NCBI RefSeq assembly: GCF_014172375.1
Contig: NZ_WNXD01000001.1
Coordinates: 930,001 to 994,000, forward strand
DNA from: Pedobacter planticolens
Lineage (GTDB): Bacteria; Bacteroidota; Bacteroidia; Sphingobacteriales; Sphingobacteriaceae
DNA: 64,000 bases
Direction: 5' to 3'
Of the stretch, positions 35,874 to 45,174 are shown piece by piece. How positions within the stretch are numbered: the first letter of the stretch is position 1; the number at the start of each line of letters is the position of its first letter. The position numbers and the translations under genes are program-made. Below the pieces are notes generated by a model. That model had not been told where the DNA came from, searched no databases, and worked only from the letters and a program-made list of their open reading frames with translations.

Positions 35874-35883
35874 TAGTTTAAAA

Positions 35884-37149
35884 TTATGTTGATGAATTTT
35901 GACGGTTTTTAGCGTGTTTATGATTACTTGAAAAATACAGCAGGGAAAAGAAAAAACTATAAAAGATAATCCCCTTATCTACATCCAATAGGTTTTCTGA
36001 AAAGGAAACTAAAGCGACTAAAACGATGAAAGAAAAGAGCAATACATCTTTATTTCTGATGCTGATAGTAAAACCATAAATTAAAGTAATCAGATATACC
36101 AATAAACCGAAAATGCCTGCTTTGATTAATAGACTTAAAAATTCACTGTGTGCATTTAATGATGCGAGATAAGAACGATATAACTTTTTTTCAAAATAAC
36201 CCGCTCTCAATAATTGAGTTTCTGAACCAGCGCCATGTCCAAATATTGGTTTAGTTAAAATCACTTCTCTTGCAACTTGCCAACGAGCTAAACGCGGTTC
36301 AATTAAATTTTGAGAAATAGTGCTGTTTAAGTCGCTTTTGAATTCGGTAAGGTAACGCGTTTTTAATGCATCAATTTTATAAATACCGACAAACAATAAC
36401 ACACTGAATGTTAACGTAATCAAAATGTATAGAATGCGTTTTTTAGAATTCAATATAAAATAGGGGATGGCAAAGTTGATAATCAATAGTAACGAAACAA
36501 ATACTGATTTAGAACTCAATTGAATAATGCCAGCAGTTAAAATGCAACAACAGAACAACAAAGAAATAGTTGATTTAATATTGGATGATCTTAATGCTAC
36601 AGAAAGTAAATAGATCAATGCCAAAGAAAGTTGCATGGAGAAAAAAGTAGCATGAATGCCAAATGGTTCTGAAAAATTATGATTAATAAAGGCTGGTGAA
36701 AATAAAGCAGCTAGCGGTAAATGATAATAATTGATTGTTACTAAAGCTTGTACATATAGATACACAACTGAAAGTGTACAACCAATTGAAAAGACGAGGA
36801 AAAAGTTGTTTCGATATTTTTTTAGATCGATGGGATTTAAACAAAATAGTATGGGCATTAATAATATGAAAGCTTGTTTGCCGATTTCTTGATAGCCATG
36901 GGTTTTATCAATACTGTAAAATATACTAATTAACGTGACCAAAAAGATAGATTGAAGTGTAATATTTTGAAGCGTAAACAGTGGCTTAATATCGCTTTTC
37001 CGTAAATGAATGAGGGTATGAATAAAAAGGCATACTATAATTAGATGGCTATAAAACCTATCAAATGGTAGGCTCAATAAGAACAATAAAATTAGGTAAT
37101 AGCTAATCCGATTTGCAGTACTATCTTTTATTTGAAATAATTCTTTCAT
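35884..37149 (-). CDS. O-antigen ligase/polymerase-family membrane protein
   Basis: A 421-residue protein with about ten membrane segments and a periplasmic loop near residues 255-330 containing EPRLARWQVAREVIL, KPIFGHGAGSETQLL and NAHSEFLSLLIKAGIFG. This is the layout of the Wzy_C/O-antigen ligase superfamily, whose members polymerise or ligate lipid-linked glycans on the periplasmic side. It is the last gene of the minus-strand unit beginning at 42044. Its first codons overlap the upstream glycosyltransferase by 29 bases. Whether it is the polymerase or the ligase cannot be decided from sequence. Confidence 0.8.
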   Translation of the reverse strand: MKELFQIKDSTANRISYYLILLFLLSLPFDRFYSHLIIVCLFIHTLIHLRKSDIKPLFTLQNITLQSIFLVTLISIFYSIDKTHGYQEIGKQAFILLMPILFCLNPIDLKKYRNNFFLVFSIGCTLSVVYLYVQALVTINYYHLPLAALFSPAFINHNFSEPFGIHATFFSMQLSLALIYLLSVALRSSNIKSTISLLFCCCILTAGIIQLSSKSVFVSLLLIINFAIPYFILNSKKRILYILITLTFSVLLFVGIYKIDALKTRYLTEFKSDLNSTISQNLIEPRLARWQVAREVILTKPIFGHGAGSETQLLRAGYFEKKLYRSYLASLNAHSEFLSLLIKAGIFGLLVYLITLIYGFTISIRNKDVLLFSFIVLVALVSFSENLLDVDKGIIFYSFFFSLLYFSSNHKHAKNRQNSST

Positions 37150-38254
37150 CTTTCACTTTACAATAACATTCAATTATAAACTCTTCGTAGGCATCGATTA
37201 CTTTCTCCCAATTAAATTGATATTGGATTTTGAGTAAATTATTTTGCACCATTTGCTTTTCTGGATCTTTCCGTTGGACCGTTTCTATCAATTTGCGAAC
37301 ATCAACTGCGTTGTTAAAGTAAAAAGCATCCTTCTCCAATACTGATTTATTGAAAGGGTTATCATGAGCAGCAATCAAGGCTTCACTCGCCATCGCTTCT
37401 AGCAAAGAAGGATTTGTTCCACCAACACTATGTCCATGGAAATACAGATAAGAATTATTTTGCAACGACCTAACTGCTACATTATTAAAATTTGATCCTT
37501 TAAATTTAATCCGTTCATCATTTTTAAACTTATCAGTGATGAATTTTCCGAATTTATTTTGAGTATCGCCCAGCACTTTAAAGTTCTTTTCCGAATTGCT
37601 ATTGGTGAAACCATCTAAAATAGTTTCGATGTTATTTTCTGGTTCCATTCTAGCCATTAATAAAAAATAATCTTCTTTTTGCATTTCGGTCAAGCTAAAC
37701 TGCTCTTTTTCTTGTGGAGAATAAAGATCAGCTCCATAAGGAATGTAGCTACTATTGATTGCATACTTATCCTTCAAATAGGATTTAATAACCATCGAAT
37801 CGGCGATGTAAAATTGACTGTGTTTTACAGCTAATTTCTCAGCATATTTTAAAAACTGCTGAACTGGTTTGCTGTATTTAGTTCGTTTCCACTCCAATCC
37901 ATCCATATTTGTGATAATGACACTTTCCTGCGGATATAATTTCCCCCAAACTGAACTGCTGGTATATCCCATAATCAATATCACATCAAAGTTTCTTTTT
38001 CTGGCATCTCTTAAACAATTAAAATCGTAGATAAATTGTCCTGCAGTTCCAATTAAATACTCAGGATCATAGCAATGGACAAGGTTTACACCATTCCACG
38101 ATTTTTGCTGATAAGGATGTTGATGTGAATTATAAACCGTAACCGAATGCCCTTTTTGAACAAGACCTTCACTTATGTATTCAGAAATATGTTCAAACCC
38201 CCCATAATGATTTGGAATTCCACGTGTACCGAGTATGGCAATTTTCAATTTCAT
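37121..38254 (-). CDS. Glycosyltransferase with DUF1972-type N-terminus
   Basis: A 377-residue GT-B enzyme. The N-terminal half begins IAILGTRGIPNHYGGFEHI, the hallmark of the DUF1972 group, which includes putative rhamnosyltransferases, and contains VIITNMDGLEWKRTKYSKP. The donor half has FLLMARMEPENNIETIL and a GGTNPSLLEAMASEALIAAH motif. Its start overlaps the neighbouring glycosyltransferase stop by four bases. The sugar specificity is an inference from group naming only. Confidence 0.85.
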   Translation of the reverse strand: MKLKIAILGTRGIPNHYGGFEHISEYISEGLVQKGHSVTVYNSHQHPYQQKSWNGVNLVHCYDPEYLIGTAGQFIYDFNCLRDARKRNFDVILIMGYTSSSVWGKLYPQESVIITNMDGLEWKRTKYSKPVQQFLKYAEKLAVKHSQFYIADSMVIKSYLKDKYAINSSYIPYGADLYSPQEKEQFSLTEMQKEDYFLLMARMEPENNIETILDGFTNSNSEKNFKVLGDTQNKFGKFITDKFKNDERIKFKGSNFNNVAVRSLQNNSYLYFHGHSVGGTNPSLLEAMASEALIAAHDNPFNKSVLEKDAFYFNNAVDVRKLIETVQRKDPEKQMVQNNLLKIQYQFNWEKVIDAYEEFIIECYCKVKDERIISNKR

Positions 38255-39393
38255 TGATAGGTAGTTAAAAGATTATAAAATAGATTTCCACTGTGTTGCC
38301 AATTGTATTTTTCCTGAACTTGGTTAGCAACCTTATTTAGAAAATCATTACTCGGTGGAGAGGCAAGAATAGAAGTTAGTTTTTGCTCAAATTCATTTTT
38401 ATTTTGAGGATTGAATATGTGCGGTTCAAAAAAATCAAAATCCTTCATTGCAGTAGCATTTGAACATAAAACTGGGCAATGAAATCCGGCAGCCTCAAGT
38501 GGAGGAATACCAAAACCTTCTGCTTTTGAAGGGTAAACGAAAAGCCTAGAAGCGAGATAAAAATTATTCAGATCTGATTGTTCAACTTGCTCTATCCAAT
38601 AAAATAACTTGCGTTGCTCATTATTCAGGTTTTCAATTAAAAAATTTAACTCTTTAATAGGAATAGATTCCTTTCCGATAAAAACAAGCGCAATGTTTTG
38701 CTGATATAATTTAAGCTTTAGATAGGTTTTTAAAAGGAGTAAATGATTTTTCCGAGGCTCGATTCTACTTACATAAAGGATGAAATTCTTTACTCCGAAT
38801 TTTTTATCAACTACTTTGACTGCATCTTCTTTCAAAGTTTCAGTTTTGATTTTTGACAAATCAATCCCATTTGGAACAACATGTAGCTGTTGAATTGCAA
38901 TATGATAATGTTTATGAATCTGCTGCCTTGAATATTCACTTACTGTGGTTTTCATAGCTGCATTTTTAATGCTACGCCCAAAAAGTAAATTACGACTGAA
39001 GCGATAAATTAAACCGAATTCAGTTTTAAAATCACTAAATAAAGTATCGTGAAGTGTTACAATGTACTTACAGCCTTTTATTTGTTTCGGACTGGTATAT
39101 TGAAAATGAGCAAAATCAAATTGGTGTTTTTTGAGGAAAAGAGGAATATCGAAAAGAAATCTTAGTAAGCTAAGTCTTCTCTTTTTATATATCAATATTC
39201 GGTTTTCAGGAAAGCCTGGAAATTCGATATTAAACTTAGCTACATTTTGTACACCAAAATAAATTTCGAGGAGCGGATAATCTATCATCAATTGTGTATA
39301 CAAGCCCTTTAAAAAAGTTTGTGAACCTTGATATTCTTTATCGAATACATGTCCATCAACAAATATTTTTAGCGATTTAGTTGCCGTTGACAT
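38251..39393 (-). CDS. Glycosyltransferase, GT4-type
   Basis: A 380-residue GT-B enzyme. It has FAHFQYTSPKQIKGCKYIVT and TLHDTLFSDF in the acceptor half, and LYVSRIEPRKNHLLLLKTYL and PSKAEGFGIPPLEAAGFHCP in the donor half, typical of mannosyl- and other GT4 enzymes. It overlaps both adjacent glycosyltransferase genes, so it is translated as part of the polycistronic unit started at 42044. Confidence 0.87.
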   Translation of the reverse strand: MSTATKSLKIFVDGHVFDKEYQGSQTFLKGLYTQLMIDYPLLEIYFGVQNVAKFNIEFPGFPENRILIYKKRRLSLLRFLFDIPLFLKKHQFDFAHFQYTSPKQIKGCKYIVTLHDTLFSDFKTEFGLIYRFSRNLLFGRSIKNAAMKTTVSEYSRQQIHKHYHIAIQQLHVVPNGIDLSKIKTETLKEDAVKVVDKKFGVKNFILYVSRIEPRKNHLLLLKTYLKLKLYQQNIALVFIGKESIPIKELNFLIENLNNEQRKLFYWIEQVEQSDLNNFYLASRLFVYPSKAEGFGIPPLEAAGFHCPVLCSNATAMKDFDFFEPHIFNPQNKNEFEQKLTSILASPPSNDFLNKVANQVQEKYNWQHSGNLFYNLLTTYQ

Positions 39394-40387
39394 AATTTGT
39401 TGAGTTAATAGAAAGGTCGTGTTTTTGATATCCTAAATTTGTTTTGAACAAATGATATCCAGCATGTAAAATAGATTCTGGCAAAAATGAAATCAGAAGC
39501 AGTAGGTAATTTTTAATGTGAAAAGGACTTATAGATAATGTTTTACGTAGATTTTCTCTCGCTTTTAGCGGTTGATAATTATTCCACAAATATTTTTTCC
39601 CTAGTAAAGCGTAATAAGCACCTTCCTTTATCTTACGACCATGTTGTCTTTTGCCAATTTCAATTAGTTTAAGTCCATCATGTTTAGAAATATCAAGTTG
39701 AAGAATAGCTGTGTATTTTATTTTTTTAAATGAAGCAGTTCTCCATTTTTCATCAATGGTGATTGAGTCCGGATTCAACCTTACTTTAATAAGTGATTGA
39801 TTTAAATTGCAGACCTTTTCATTTTTAATAAGATTTGCCCATAACAAATGATCCTCAAATGTGTAAGCATATTCATTATAACCGCCATAATGTATAATTA
39901 CCTCTTTTTTATAGAACACACTAGAGTGTATAAATGGGCAAATTTTAGGGTTAAGCGCTAATATTTCAGAGTAACTTAAAGCACTTGGTCTATAGGTGAA
40001 AATATATTCGCCATCCACACTCACATAATCAACGCCAGAACCAATAATTTGATAGTCTGGATTGGCCCGCATAAAATCATATTGCACTTGTAGCCGATTG
40101 GGGTGGCAAATATCATCGGCATCAAAACGAGCGATGTAATCTGCACTGGCATGAGTTAAACCATTATTCAATGCTGCTGCAACTCCTTTATTTGGCTGAC
40201 TAATTACCTTAATTCTTTCATCTGTAAAGGATTGAATTAGGGCTAAGGAATTATCTGTTGAACCATCATTTATAATCAAAAGTTCGAAATCTGTAAACGT
40301 CTGATTTAGCACTGAACTTATTGCTTTTTCAATAAATTTCTCGGTATTATAAACCGGCATAAGGACAGTAATTTTTGGATTATTCAT
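39377..40387 (-). CDS. Glycosyltransferase, GT2 family
   Basis: A 336-residue GT-A enzyme. The N-terminus has ITVLMPVYNTEKFIEKAISS, LIINDGSTDNS and the nucleotide-sugar/metal motif RFDADD (about residues 92-97). The C-terminal ~100 residues are basic with a hydrophobic helix that may touch the membrane. It probably extends the repeating unit on the cytoplasmic face. It overlaps the membrane protein gene upstream by eight bases. Confidence 0.88.
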   Translation of the reverse strand: MNNPKITVLMPVYNTEKFIEKAISSVLNQTFTDFELLIINDGSTDNSLALIQSFTDERIKVISQPNKGVAAALNNGLTHASADYIARFDADDICHPNRLQVQYDFMRANPDYQIIGSGVDYVSVDGEYIFTYRPSALSYSEILALNPKICPFIHSSVFYKKEVIIHYGGYNEYAYTFEDHLLWANLIKNEKVCNLNQSLIKVRLNPDSITIDEKWRTASFKKIKYTAILQLDISKHDGLKLIEIGKRQHGRKIKEGAYYALLGKKYLWNNYQPLKARENLRKTLSISPFHIKNYLLLLISFLPESILHAGYHLFKTNLGYQKHDLSINSTNYVNGN

Positions 40388-42044
40388 TTGCTAATCCTCC
40401 TGTAGCTTGAAGCGAACTTTCTTTGATATTTAACAAGAGCATCAACTCAAATAAGATTAAAACAGAGAGTTGTTCAAACCAATAATCAATAAAGAAAATG
40501 CCTAACAATAAACATAGCAATGGAATTCCATAGGTTAATTTTCGGAAATCCTTTAAGAAATAACCGATATAAAAAATAAAGAAAAGTAGTAACCCAATTA
40601 TTCCATATTCTGAAAGTAATTGATCATATCCAGAAAATGGGCTGTTTGTAATAGAGTGATAACCAGATTGTTTGCTAAAAAAATAAAGATAAATATCGAG
40701 ATGGTTAACCAGGAAATCCTCATTGATGTACGCATATTTTTTTGGGTAATTACCTGTGATTCCTAAATTGGTAGTTCTGAAAGCTAATTTAGAAGAGAAG
40801 TTACCCATTCCATTTCCTACTATAATTTTTGAGGGATGACTAATGAAAAAATGAACTGATTGCAAAAGACCAACTGCTTTGCCTGGAAAAGATGGGATTG
40901 GAGTTCGCTTTGAGGAATAAGGTAAAGAAGCACTGTTTTTTTCGATAAAAAGCAACATTGGTTCTTGTATTTTCAATGGAACTTTAATGCTCTGAAACGT
41001 TGGAGTATGAATGCTGTCTTGTGGTAATAAAATTCGACCATGCTCATCCTTGATTAGTGTTTTATTGTTTTTTGCAAGACTTACTTTAATGGGGTTTTGT
41101 AAAAGATTGAGGCTATCCAAATACAGCGTTACAAATTTTTCCCTTTTCTCTTCTTGAGTAAGAATTGAATCAGGCTTTTCTCTTAGTGGAATAGGTTTAG
41201 TTTGTACATTACTTAATTTTTCATCCCAATTCTTATCAAAAACTCTTTCGAAAGTTTCATTCACATATTTATTGTTCTGTGGCGATATTTTGACCATAAA
41301 CACGACCAACAAAAACAAGCAGATTACAATCATGCTTTTTTGATCTCGACTACTTTTAAAAACAAAAAGTACTGTCAGAATGCCAATAAGCATAATATTT
41401 GAAAAATTACTTGCTGTGAAAATTAATACAACCATGCACAGAATTAACATGGGATATTGCTTTTTTATCAGGAAATAAATTACACCAACGGTATTCAAAA
41501 TAGCATTAGTTGTTGAGGTATCGAACGTTACGCCTTTGATGTAATCTCCAGTTCCCATAAAGTATTTTTGAAATAATCCCTGATAGATATATGGATTAAT
41601 TTCGCCGATTTCCCAAATAATCTTGAATAGATTAAGTGCCGAAAACAAAGCATTGATGATGAAAAATACAACTATCGTTTGGTGAATAACCTTTGGCTGT
41701 TGTTGTTCTACCGTAAGTTTCACCTGATGAATTGCCAATACACACAATAGCCAAAATCCTATGCCAGTAAATAGTACTAAAAAGTAATTTGAGTTTTGGT
41801 AGCTTTTATTTATCACCATGGCTACTATCGCCAATACACTAATGAAAGGATAAAAAAGAGGAAGTCGTGGATTTTTTAGCTTAAAACCGAAATTAAAATT
41901 TGGTTGTAATACATAAACCAGTACAATTGCAGGAACCTTTATGGCCATTTTCACATCCAAAAAAAACAATAATAAAACCAGCAACTTCCAGTCAATTAGC
42001 GTCTTTAATTTTTTGAAATTGATGCGAGTTAAACCGATGTTCAT
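40380..42044 (-). CDS. Large polytopic membrane protein, probable polysaccharide polymerase
   Basis: A 554-residue protein with about ten hydrophobic segments interrupted by a hydrophilic, probably periplasmic, region of ~150 residues (about 265-420). Position in a glycosyltransferase operon and overall layout fit Wzy-type polymerases or O-antigen ligases, and a fragment like VGNGMGNFSSKLAF resembles the H/G-rich loops of that superfamily. It is the first gene of the five-gene minus-strand unit. Together with the ligase-family protein at 35884 it gives the locus two candidates for polymerase and ligase. The family call is moderate. Confidence 0.6.
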   Translation of the reverse strand: MNIGLTRINFKKLKTLIDWKLLVLLLFFLDVKMAIKVPAIVLVYVLQPNFNFGFKLKNPRLPLFYPFISVLAIVAMVINKSYQNSNYFLVLFTGIGFWLLCVLAIHQVKLTVEQQQPKVIHQTIVVFFIINALFSALNLFKIIWEIGEINPYIYQGLFQKYFMGTGDYIKGVTFDTSTTNAILNTVGVIYFLIKKQYPMLILCMVVLIFTASNFSNIMLIGILTVLFVFKSSRDQKSMIVICLFLLVVFMVKISPQNNKYVNETFERVFDKNWDEKLSNVQTKPIPLREKPDSILTQEEKREKFVTLYLDSLNLLQNPIKVSLAKNNKTLIKDEHGRILLPQDSIHTPTFQSIKVPLKIQEPMLLFIEKNSASLPYSSKRTPIPSFPGKAVGLLQSVHFFISHPSKIIVGNGMGNFSSKLAFRTTNLGITGNYPKKYAYINEDFLVNHLDIYLYFFSKQSGYHSITNSPFSGYDQLLSEYGIIGLLLFFIFYIGYFLKDFRKLTYGIPLLCLLLGIFFIDYWFEQLSVLILFELMLLLNIKESSLQATGGLANE

Positions 42045-42111
42045 CCTTTTTTATAAGGAGAATAGCTTGTTTGGTTTTATCTAAATTTTGATCTACTATT
42101 CTCTACTTGCT

Positions 42112-42140
42112 CATACGATTTAGCTTAGTAAAAGGTTGCT
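42112..42140 (-). promoter_or_regulatory. ECF-type promoter 5 (polymerase/glycosyltransferase unit)
   Basis: On the minus strand AGCAACC (42140-42134), 16 nt, CGTATG (from 42117), about 71 nt before the start at 42044. It lies in the 107-base gap behind the flippase gene stop, so the five-gene unit can be transcribed independently. Confidence 0.76.
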
Positions 42141-42151
42141 TTTAGGAGAAG

Positions 42152-43591
42152 CTAATTAAATTTAAAAGTATGCACAATGGTTTTAAGATCGCTCCATTTA
42201 ACTTGGCGAGTAGCAATCAATAAACTAATAAAAACCAATAAAGAGAGTATAAGATTTAAAAGATAATCTACTTGCAGATATCTAAATAAAAATCCGCTAA
42301 AAAGAGCAAAAGTTAAAAAAATCACAAGATCTTTCAAGATTGAATTTAGTATTGTTATTTGATTTTTAGACAAGTAATAAATGGTTTGAACTATAGTTGC
42401 AACCAAGAAAGAGATAGCTGCTCCTTCGTTGCCAGCGTAAGGAACAAGTATAATGTTAAGGAGTAAATTCGTCAAAAATGAAATGATAAAGCCAAACAAA
42501 ATCATTTTCATCCTTCCTTGAGCAAAATAAATCGTCCATAAAAAATTGTTTAGATAAAGAAATGGAATGCATAATGAAAGGAGAAAAATAGTATTAACAT
42601 TAACGATTCCATACTTACCATCAGTTATAAAATCAATAACTGGCTGCCAAAGAACGTTAAGAAACAAACAACTTACCATTGCTATAATCAGCTCTGCTTT
42701 TACTAGTAATCTAAATTTATCTGTTGAGTAATTATGTGTATTAAAAATTTTAATAAATCGTGGTAATAAAAGCGGCGCTACTGCTAAAAGAGGAAGAGTG
42801 GCAATCTCAAAAATTTTATAGGCAAAACTATATTCAGCCAATTTTACCGCAGAAATCATCACTCCGATAAAAATCCAATCTAATCGAGCCATAACTGATG
42901 TTAAAATTACAACTCCAGTTTGCGGCATGGCTTCACGCAATAAATTGAAGTAAGTCTTTTTTTCTAACGAAACACTTAAGGGAACTTTTATATTTCTTTT
43001 GAAAAGATAGAGGCAAACAATGAATTCGGTGAGATCGCCTAAAACAAAAAGAATTACAGTTTCCTTTAACGTAACTATTTTAAAAATAGCCAAAATTAGT
43101 AGTGCTAAACTTCTGGTTACGTTGGAAATGATTAGCATGTAAGCCATTAGTTTAAATTTTTCGAGTCCATTTGCCAATGTTTTAAATGGGGTAGAAAAAT
43201 AAATTAACAGTTTACCAACGCCAATGGCTAGTAGTATTGGATAAATTTCATTTTTTGGGTCGAAGAAAAAACTGCACAGTACTAGAACTATGAAAAATAA
43301 AAATCCAGTTAATAAAACATGTAAAAAATAGAGCGAAAGAATGTTTTTGAGTTCATGATTGGATGCAATTTTCCTAATCAAAACCTGATCAATTCCTAAA
43401 GTAAGCAGATTAAAAGCCATCAGCATAATGGCTAAAACGAAGTTAATTTTACCGAAACTAGCTTTATCCAATTGTGTAGATAATATATAAAATATAATTA
43501 ACCCACATAGTTGATTAACGAGTAGTTGTGCAGTATTTGCTGATAGATTTTGGAGTAGCTTGTTTTTCAAGTTATTTATATTCCATATCAA
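42152..43591 (-). CDS. Wzx-type oligosaccharide flippase
   Basis: A 479-residue protein with about 12-14 membrane segments distributed along the whole length and few soluble loops, typical of the MOP/PST flippases. Family-like pieces are NQLCGLIIFYILSTQLDK near the start, LTLGIDQVLIRKIAS near residue 62, and VVILTSVMARLDWIFIGVMI near 225. It would flip lipid-linked repeat units across the inner membrane. It overlaps the upstream glycosyltransferase by 20 bases and is the second gene of that unit. Confidence 0.85.
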   Translation of the reverse strand: MIWNINNLKNKLLQNLSANTAQLLVNQLCGLIIFYILSTQLDKASFGKINFVLAIMLMAFNLLTLGIDQVLIRKIASNHELKNILSLYFLHVLLTGFLFFIVLVLCSFFFDPKNEIYPILLAIGVGKLLIYFSTPFKTLANGLEKFKLMAYMLIISNVTRSLALLILAIFKIVTLKETVILFVLGDLTEFIVCLYLFKRNIKVPLSVSLEKKTYFNLLREAMPQTGVVILTSVMARLDWIFIGVMISAVKLAEYSFAYKIFEIATLPLLAVAPLLLPRFIKIFNTHNYSTDKFRLLVKAELIIAMVSCLFLNVLWQPVIDFITDGKYGIVNVNTIFLLSLCIPFLYLNNFLWTIYFAQGRMKMILFGFIISFLTNLLLNIILVPYAGNEGAAISFLVATIVQTIYYLSKNQITILNSILKDLVIFLTFALFSGFLFRYLQVDYLLNLILSLLVFISLLIATRQVKWSDLKTIVHTFKFN

Positions 43592-44381
43592 AATCTTTTA
43601 TGATATGCGTTTTAGTGCTAAGGGAATCTAATTTACGTTGAAGTTGTTTTAAACGATAATACTTCGACCAAGTATTTTTATAGGTAATAAGAGCAATATC
43701 CAGTCCTTCTGCGCCATCTAAAAAGCCAAGCCGGATAATATAATTTTTGATAAAACCGAATATAGGAGAAAGATAAAGCTTTAAAAACACGTTTTTCTTG
43801 TTATTAATTAAGTATTGTTCGGTACTTAAATTTGCATAATGATTGGCTTTTTGATAAAATTCTTGTACAGATTGAACCGTAAAATGATCAATATGACCTT
43901 TTAGTCTTTTAATATTAGTGAAATTTGGAAGTAAAAGCGTTTCGTGAACTTTAGAGTTAGACCATTTTACATGAATTCGATTGAATAAACGAATTTTATG
44001 ATTATTTCCCCAACTTCCATACTGTATTATTTTTTTGCCAAAGTATGTTTTGAATTTAATGTCATACACAACCTTTGAATCATTAAACGACAATTGATGA
44101 AGTGCAGTAATCAACTCTGCATCTGGTATTTCATCTGCATCAATACTTAGTATCCAATCGTATTTTGCAAGAAGACCACCTTTATTTTTATTCGCACCGT
44201 AACCATCCCAATTTTCTAAAAACACTCTACATCCAAGACTTTCAGCAATTTTAGGGGTGTAATCTGTACTGTCGTTATCAATTATAATTATATCATCAGA
44301 AATAGGTTTACATGCAGTAATGCAGTTTGCAATTAGTGCAGCTTCGTTTTTGGTGATGATAACAATGGAGACAGGAATCAT
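43572..44381 (-). CDS. Glycosyltransferase, GT2 family (WaaE/KdtX-like)
   Basis: A 269-residue GT-A enzyme with SIVIITKNEAALIANCITAC, IIIDNDSTDYTPKIAESLGC, and SIDADEIPDAEL (DxD). The RLFNRIHVKWSNSKVHE region is typical of the LPS-core type WaaE/KdtX glycosyltransferases. It probably acts on the lipid-linked core or the first sugars. First gene of the two-gene unit with the flippase; its promoter shares the divergent region with the sigma factor gene. Confidence 0.87.
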   Translation of the reverse strand: MIPVSIVIITKNEAALIANCITACKPISDDIIIIDNDSTDYTPKIAESLGCRVFLENWDGYGANKNKGGLLAKYDWILSIDADEIPDAELITALHQLSFNDSKVVYDIKFKTYFGKKIIQYGSWGNNHKIRLFNRIHVKWSNSKVHETLLLPNFTNIKRLKGHIDHFTVQSVQEFYQKANHYANLSTEQYLINNKKNVFLKLYLSPIFGFIKNYIIRLGFLDGAEGLDIALITYKNTWSKYYRLKQLQRKLDSLSTKTHIIKDFDMEYK

Positions 44382-44403
44382 TTTATACTTCTTGATATTA
44401 GGT

Positions 44404-44432
44404 ATATCGTATTAAACTGCAATTTGGTTGCC
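44404..44432 (-). promoter_or_regulatory. ECF-type promoter 6 (GT2/flippase unit)
   Basis: On the minus strand GGCAACC (44432-44426), 16 nt, CGATAT (from 44409), about 26 nt before the start at 44381. The only one of the seven with CGA in place of CGT. Confidence 0.7.
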
Positions 44433-44480
44433 TTTACCTAAAATTAATTTTAGTAATCCTAAAAAATAACCGTTAGGGGC

Positions 44481-44509
44481 GGCAACCTTTATTAGTCTTT
44501 GCCCGTAAT
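44481..44509 (+). promoter_or_regulatory. ECF-type promoter 7 (sigma factor autoregulation)
   Basis: GGCAACC (44481-44487), 16 nt, CGTAAT (from 44504), about 46 nt before the sigma factor start. Autoregulation is typical for ECF sigma factors and supports this sigma as the factor reading all seven sites. Confidence 0.8.
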
Positions 44510-44551
44510 AGTAAGTAAAGTTGGTGTTGTTAAACCTTTAGCCGATCCACT

Positions 44552-45157
44552 ATGGATGAAGAATTACTACTACTTATTAAAAATTGCTTAAGAAAGGATA
44601 GAAAATCTCAACAATTGCTCTATAAATCATTTTATGGTTACGCAATGGGTATTTGTCTTCGTTATACCAACAACCGAAGTGAAGCAGTAGAAGTTTTAAA
44701 TCAAGGTTTCCTAAAAGTATTTACTCATATAGATCGATTTGATCAGACTAGAGAGTTTAAATCTTGGCTTGGCCGCATTATGATGAACGCTTCCATAGAT
44801 AATTATCGGTCGAATTTAAGAACTGCTCATGTACTTGATATTGATGAAGTAGATGATATTGGACATGTTAATCTTTGTGATAGTAACCTTAATTATGCCG
44901 ATTTGTTAACCATGGTTCAACAGCTTCCACCAGCTTATCAAACCGTGTTTAATTTATTTGCAATAGATGGCTATACACATGAAGAAATTGCAGCACGTTT
45001 AGACATAAGTGTAGGAACTTCTAAATCGAATTTACACAAAGCGAGAAAAAAATTGAAGCAGATGATCATTACTATAGATGAATCAGCTAAAAATATTCAG
45101 TATTACAGAGAAACAGGTGAAGATTTTACACCGATTATATCAATTGGTTGTGCATAG
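44552..45157 (+). CDS. RNA polymerase ECF-type sigma factor
   Basis: A 201-residue sigma-70 family protein. Region 2 covers about residues 10-85 (YGYAMGICLRYTNNRSEAVE, LNQGFLKVFTHIDRFDQTRE, FKSWLGRIMMNASIDNYR). Region 4 covers about 120-175 (MVQQLPPAYQTVFNLFAIDG, YTHEEIAARLDISVGTSKSN). No region 1 or 3 is present, as expected for ECF factors. It is the first gene of a two-gene unit with an inner-membrane/beta-barrel partner likely to be its anti-sigma. Promoter-like sites matching its own are found upstream of all six other units of the glycan locus. Confidence 0.92.
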   Translation: MDEELLLLIKNCLRKDRKSQQLLYKSFYGYAMGICLRYTNNRSEAVEVLNQGFLKVFTHIDRFDQTREFKSWLGRIMMNASIDNYRSNLRTAHVLDIDEVDDIGHVNLCDSNLNYADLLTMVQQLPPAYQTVFNLFAIDGYTHEEIAARLDISVGTSKSNLHKARKKLKQMIITIDESAKNIQYYRETGEDFTPIISIGCA

Positions 45158-45174
45158 AATAGTTAATATAGACA

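Noticed and set aside
44488..44512. Housekeeping Bacteroidota promoter (TTTG/TAnnTTTG) for the sigma gene
   Set aside because: The nearest match has wrong internal spacing, whereas the GGCAACC-N16-CGT site fits six other units.
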